Below, in pieces: positions 61,051 through 64,000 of a stretch of DNA of 64,000 bases. The notes beneath the pieces were generated by a model that had not been told where the DNA came from, did not search any database, and was given only the letters and a program-made list of their open reading frames with translations. A program made the translations under genes and the position numbers. Source of the stretch: Brevibacillus brevis (GTDB lineage Bacteria; Bacillota; Bacilli; Brevibacillales; Brevibacillaceae); the NCBI RefSeq assembly GCF_022026395.1, contig NZ_CP041767.1, forward strand, positions 4,732,501 to 4,796,500. Reading direction: 5' to 3'. Every line of letters starts with the position of its first letter. Position 1 is the stretch's first letter.

Positions 61051-61070
61051 ATTCTTACCTGTTTACTATG
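61051..61070. promoter_or_regulatory. Shared operator-like motif (site 2)
   Basis: ATTCTTACCTGTTTACTATG, 17 of 20 identical to the yezD site at 54700-54719; starts 6 nt downstream of the -10 of the peptide ABC operon, overlapping the transcript start. Confidence 0.5.
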
Positions 61071-61076
61071 AATTAG

Positions 61077-61106
61077 ATTATAGGTATCTACACCTGATCA
61101 AGTCAA
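61077..61106 (-). promoter_or_regulatory. Promoter of the peptide ABC operon
   Basis: TTGACT (61106-61101), 18-nt spacer, TATAAT (61082-61077) on the minus strand. The leader of about 100 nt before the gene carries the shared motif. Confidence 0.75.
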
Positions 61107-61121
61107 CATTTTTTTCCAAAC

Positions 61122-61147
61122 AAAAAAAGCCCCGATTATTCGAGGCT
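61122..61147 (-). terminator. Rho-independent terminator overlapping a stop codon
   Basis: Stem AGCCCCG/CGAGGCT with one mismatch and T7 on the minus strand; it includes the last codons of the phosphotransferase gene. Confidence 0.75.
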
Positions 61148-62080
61148 CAAGTTAGTTGCATGTCGGTTATACGGAATGCCTAGTTTTTCACACGCCTGCA
61201 TCACGAATAGAGCATGTCGCTCACGCATGGTTTTCTCTATCCTTTTTTCCAATCCCCAATCAGATAGATTCGAAGCTGGCCGCAGTGCGGCACACAAATC
61301 CCAATACGGAAGCTGGGTGTAATCGAGTGTCTTGCTGGCAGATTGATAGTGAAGGGTAAAATCATTCATAGCCTCCACGCCAAATGCCCACAAAATCTCC
61401 AATCTGGCATTGCCGAGATCAGACAAGGGGTCGCCGATCGCAGCGTCTTCCCAATCGATGACAGCAGCCAGTTTTTCTTCCTTCCACATCGTATTTCCCG
61501 GCCAGAAATCGCCATGCAAAAGTGATGCTGCATTCGCTTGGGGCAGCGGCCAAACGGACTCCAGCACTTCGCGAATGAGTCCCTCATCCAATGATTTGTC
61601 CAGAATCGCAGGTCTTTTGTGGAGCTTTTCTGTTAGCGCTTCTTCTTGTTTCGGCAAATAAGTGCCTGCCAGCCTAGAAGCTTCTATCGAATGGATGCGA
61701 GCCAGTACCTCAGCTACTTGCTGTAAATAGCTGAACAAGTCGGCTGGATTGGTGACTGTCTGGCCTTCTATGAATTCGATGACCAGGCACGGTGTGGGAA
61801 AAATCTCGCTAGATGCTTCGAGATGATAAGGCGTTGGAGTCGGCAAGCCAGCGGACTTTAGAATTTGCAAAAGTTTGAATTCATCCGATGCGATCTGCGG
61901 GTTGCGCTTGCGGTCAGCCTGACCGTGCTCGCGGACGACTACTTTTTTCTTTTTGCCGTCAGGGGTATCCATTTCAAGCGCGGTGACCTGTGCAGAAATC
62001 CCCCCTTTTAGCTCCCATGCACGAAGGAGCTTGGCTGAAGGGTGCATGTTATGTACCAGGCGTGTCCATTTCTCATCCAT
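61136..62080 (-). CDS. Phosphotransferase family protein (APH fold)
   Basis: 314 residues, kinase-like fold of aminoglycoside phosphotransferases. The Brenner motif is LLHGDFWPGNTMW (HxDxxxxN) and the metal-binding Asp is in AAVIDWEDAAIGDP. Substrate unknown; most chromosomal members phosphorylate small metabolites and do not confer resistance. ATG 62080 by SD AAAGGGGG. It follows the TetR gene after 13 bp, so the two form an operon. Confidence 0.9.
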   Translation of the reverse strand: MDEKWTRLVHNMHPSAKLLRAWELKGGISAQVTALEMDTPDGKKKKVVVREHGQADRKRNPQIASDEFKLLQILKSAGLPTPTPYHLEASSEIFPTPCLVIEFIEGQTVTNPADLFSYLQQVAEVLARIHSIEASRLAGTYLPKQEEALTEKLHKRPAILDKSLDEGLIREVLESVWPLPQANAASLLHGDFWPGNTMWKEEKLAAVIDWEDAAIGDPLSDLGNARLEILWAFGVEAMNDFTLHYQSASKTLDYTQLPYWDLCAALRPASNLSDWGLEKRIEKTMRERHALFVMQACEKLGIPYNRHATNLSLE

Positions 62081-62093
62081 TGCTTTACCCCCT

Positions 62094-62750
62094 TTATGCT
62101 CCACTGTCTGATTGTTTGTACAGCCCTACTTTCATCATTTCCATATACGATTCTAATTCCGCAAAAAAGGATTGGACATGTGCAAAGCCTTTGTCGCTGG
62201 CTTCGTAGTTTTCGCGGACATACTTTTGCGTCAATGCCTCTACAGCCGACAGCAAAAAATGTAGCGCCTTCTGTGGATCAAACTGCGCTTTGATCATTGA
62301 TGTATCGACATGATCCAAAAACAAGGGAAGATATCGCGCATTGAACTGGGCTTCTCTGTCTTCGATCTCAGCCCGGCATTCCTCGGGATAATCGAAAAAG
62401 GTCGCAACTGCCATTTGATAAATAGCTGGTTCCTCGGCGAAGAGCGCCATTTTCGCTTGATGGACGTGAAGAAATCGCGCAAAAAAGTCCTGCGGCTCTG
62501 CTTCCATTCGTGCTTGTATAGAGGCAAAAAAACGTTCGATACAAGCATCGACAATCGCTAGAAACAGTCCCTTTTTACTCCCGAAAAAGTGGAACAGCAT
62601 CCCCTTTGATACGCCTGCGTTCTGCACGATTTGATTGGTGGAGCCTCGTTCATAGCCTTTCACGGAAAATTCAACAAGGGCCGCATCCAACAGCTTTCGC
62701 TTGTTCGGCTCCAAATTTTCGTCCTGCCAAATTCCTTGTATGTCCGTCAC
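62094..62750 (-). CDS. TetR/AcrR family transcriptional regulator
   Basis: 218 residues. N-terminal HTH: RKLLDAALVEFSVKGYERGS then TNQIVQNAGVSKGMLFHFFG; the ligand-binding domain follows. It should bind the perfect palindrome at 62788-62803 and repress itself and the divergent DoxX-like gene. Ligand unknown. Confidence 0.95.
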   Translation of the reverse strand: MTDIQGIWQDENLEPNKRKLLDAALVEFSVKGYERGSTNQIVQNAGVSKGMLFHFFGSKKGLFLAIVDACIERFFASIQARMEAEPQDFFARFLHVHQAKMALFAEEPAIYQMAVATFFDYPEECRAEIEDREAQFNARYLPLFLDHVDTSMIKAQFDPQKALHFLLSAVEALTQKYVRENYEASDKGFAHVQSFFAELESYMEMMKVGLYKQSDSGA

Positions 62751-62787
62751 CTTCTCTCCGTTCTTCTTTTTCCTATCATAACGCTTA

Positions 62788-62803
62788 TTGACCAGGTGGT
62801 CAA
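62788..62803. promoter_or_regulatory. TetR operator overlapping divergent -35 boxes
   Basis: TTGACCAGGTGGTCAA, a perfect 16-bp palindrome. Its left end TTGACC is the -35 for the plus strand (spacer 17, TTATAC at 62811), and its right end is the -35 for the minus strand (spacer 17, TATGAT at 62780-62775). One dimer would block both promoters. Confidence 0.8.
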
Positions 62804-62867
62804 AGCGGAGTTATACTTTCCTCGAAGACTTCATCATCCCTATTCCACCACAAGGAAGTGATGCCTG

Positions 62868-63239
62868 ATGACACGGACTTTGCCCGTATTCGCCCGTATC
62901 ATCCTTGGATTGATTTTGCTTGGAGCAGGTGTGAATGGGTACATGGTCTTGTTTGGATTCGAGCCTATCTTTCCAACCAGTCCTGCTGCCATGAAGCTTT
63001 TGCAAGGGTACCTGCTCGTTTTGGTCAAAACCGTCGAAATCATCTGTGGATTGCTGTTCCTGACTAACCACTTCGTCCCACTGGCCCTTACCGCCACTGC
63101 TCCTCTTGCTGTCAACATCTTGACGTTCCACCTGTTTGTCGATTCCGATATGCTCGCTATGGGACTGATGGTCGCGATATTGGAAGTGTATTTGTTGTGG
63201 AGCTATCGTCGTAGTTTTCGTCAGTTGATGACGATGTAG
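62868..63239 (+). CDS. DoxX-like small membrane protein
   Basis: 123 residues with four hydrophobic segments (about 6-26, 43-66, 71-90 and 94-112). The arrangement and residues (ARIILGLILLGAGVNGYM, TVEIICGLLFLTNHFVPLAL, APLAVNILTFHLFV) resemble DoxX-type proteins. Likely target of the divergent TetR. ATG 62868 with SD AAGGAAGTG. Function unknown. Confidence 0.75.
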   Translation: MTRTLPVFARIILGLILLGAGVNGYMVLFGFEPIFPTSPAAMKLLQGYLLVLVKTVEIICGLLFLTNHFVPLALTATAPLAVNILTFHLFVDSDMLAMGLMVAILEVYLLWSYRRSFRQLMTM

Positions 63240-63261
63240 ACAAAAAGACACTATATTCCAT

Positions 63262-63693
63262 CTGTTGTGGTCGGGAGAAGCCCTGCCACATGTTTTCCAG
63301 TCGCCTATATCCTCTCTACGTTCGGGCGGTCTCCTTCCAAACATGTGACAGGACTTTCGAACAGCAGTGGATTCCTTCGTGTGCTTAAAACGTTTTTCAA
63401 GTTAACGCACGGAAGCTTCTAAAAGAAAATTCGGTTGAAAATAAAACATCTTAGAACCACTTTCAACGATTTAACGAATAGCTACGCCGGAAGAAGCAAA
63501 TTTCCAGTCCAAGCGCCTCTGGAGCCCGCCCCAGCGTAGGAAAAAATGGCGGGTAATTTCAGCTTTTATTACATACAAAAACGCCTGCGCGTTTTCAGGT
63601 TTGAAGCGCGTTCCGAAGCGGACAGTGATACCCCTTGCAGAGCATAGGCCGAAGCGTAGACTGGAAATTCGCTTCTTCCTCCCACTACAGCTA
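63262..63693. repeat. Compound intergenic repeat, copy 2 (modules A and B)
   Basis: 432 bp, about 80 percent like copy 1 by eye over modules A, linker and B, same orientation. Module A arms: AGCCCTGCCACATGTTT (63278) and AAACATGTGACAGGACT (63339), weakened by two changes. Module B arms: GAAGCAAATTTCCAGTC (63491) and GACTGGAAATTCGCTTC (63659). The inner CCCGCCATTT arm of copy 1 is missing, while the centre is like copy 3 (TACAAAAACGCCTGCGCGTT). No gene lies in 63240-63705. Confidence 0.9.
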
Positions 63694-63705
63694 CTTCATA
63701 AAAAC

Positions 63706-63739
63706 GAAAAAAGCCGGTACCAAGAGGTGTACCGGCTTT
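63706..63739 (-). terminator. Rho-independent terminator
   Basis: Perfect 11-bp stem AAAGCCGGTAC/GTACCGGCTTT with T-run on the minus strand; ends the VOC gene. Confidence 0.85.
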
Positions 63740-63746
63740 ACAAATA

Positions 63747-64000
63747 TCATCTTTTCGGTAAATGAATCTGCCATGATATTCCGTAACGATCTTGAACCCA
63801 TCCGAACTTTTCACTGAACGGATATTGTCCAAGCGGCATGAGTACTTGTCCATCCGAGGAAAGCTGTCCAAAAACCCTGTCAACCTCTTCCTCTGTATCG
63901 CAGTCCACAAACAACGAAATCGCCGGAGTAAAGGCATGATAGTCACCGTTCGTATTGTCGATACACATGAAGGTTTGGTCTTTTAAGGTGAAGGTGGCGT
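63747..64000 (-). CDS. VOC family protein (PhnB / 3-demethylubiquinone methyltransferase-like), partial
   Basis: C-terminal 83 codons plus stop; the 5' part lies beyond the window end. ATFTLKDQTFMCIDNTNGDY, ISLFVDCDTEEEVDRVFGQL, GQVLMPLGQYPFSEKFGWVQ and DRYGISWQIHLP are the typical blocks of this glyoxalase-fold family. The internal ATG at 63968 is not the real start. Metal-binding enzyme or ligand-binding protein of unknown substrate. Confidence 0.9.
   Translation of the reverse strand, partial: ATFTLKDQTFMCIDNTNGDYHAFTPAISLFVDCDTEEEVDRVFGQLSSDGQVLMPLGQYPFSEKFGWVQDRYGISWQIHLPKR

Noticed and set aside
61136-62080. Aminoglycoside resistance gene
   Set aside because: It has the APH fold and motifs but no feature that points to an antibiotic substrate; generic chromosomal phosphotransferase is safer.
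62811-63344. Minus-strand open frame of 177 codons
   Set aside because: Antisense to the DoxX-like gene and running into the repeat; Gln/His/Arg-rich composition is that of a shadow frame.
63569-63946. Minus-strand open frame overlapping the VOC gene
   Set aside because: Wrong frame relative to the conserved VOC blocks and extends into the repeat.

Overview
The window looks like chromosomal DNA of an endospore-forming, aerobic Bacillota, most likely Brevibacillus or a close Paenibacillaceae relative. This rests on gene content: a GerAB-type germinant permease, a SpoIIP-type amidase, a preQ1-I riboswitch on queCDEF, a Rex-like controlled cydABDC operon, YesMN-type two-component control of a sugar ABC transporter, YmaF and YezD proteins. 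Strong AGGAGG-type ribosome binding sites and frequent TTG/GTG starts agree. No rRNA, tRNA, prophage, insertion sequence or CRISPR array was seen.

Layout. 0-6.4 kb: two aldo/keto reductases around an HxlR regulator, a class A beta-lactamase-like hydrolase, a GerAB permease, cutC and a type II asparaginase. 6.4-9.1 kb: preQ1 riboswitch, terminator and queCDEF (queuosine precursor synthesis). 9.1-14.8 kb: small and poorly known genes: a start-less gene remnant, a gene with a strong SD before ACG, a secreted protein of 36-residue repeats, truncated globin, GNAT, signal peptidase I and YmaF. 14.8-20.9 kb: cydABDC (bd oxidase plus its CydDC exporter) with two Rex-type operators. 21-32 kb: ECF sigma/anti-sigma pair, EF-Tu-domain-like protein, pentapeptide protein, SH3-SpoIIP amidase, a GNAT-RidA fusion behind a leader peptide and tandem terminators, thioesterase, a WG-repeat secreted protein and an AI-2E-type permease. 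32-37 kb: YkwC-like dehydrogenase, a chimeric Crp/DMT gene, M29 aminopeptidase, a 440-bp repeat and MgtC. 37-46.7 kb: a sugar-uptake locus (YesM/YesN-like, binding protein, two permeases, TIM-barrel protein, FAD oxidoreductase, DUF4127). 46.7-54 kb: GNAT, tagO, an exonuclease, a serine hydrolase gene broken by one stop codon, a second class A beta-lactamase-like hydrolase and an OppA. 54-61 kb: yezD-DUF2325 and a five-gene peptide ABC operon that share a putative operator. 61-64 kb: TetR-phosphotransferase divergent from a DoxX-like gene, a second copy of the 440-bp repeat and a VOC protein cut by the window end.

Most notable: (1) a MITE-like or structured repeat in three copies whose terminal arms show compensatory changes; (2) a promoter, a 35-codon leader peptide and two mutually exclusive hairpin-terminators ahead of a GNAT-RidA fusion, arranged like an attenuator; (3) a shared 20-bp operator-like motif just downstream of the promoters of yezD-DUF2325 and the peptide ABC operon; (4) an apparent Crp-DMT deletion chimera; (5) the DUF4127 sugar locus, for which no function is known to me.
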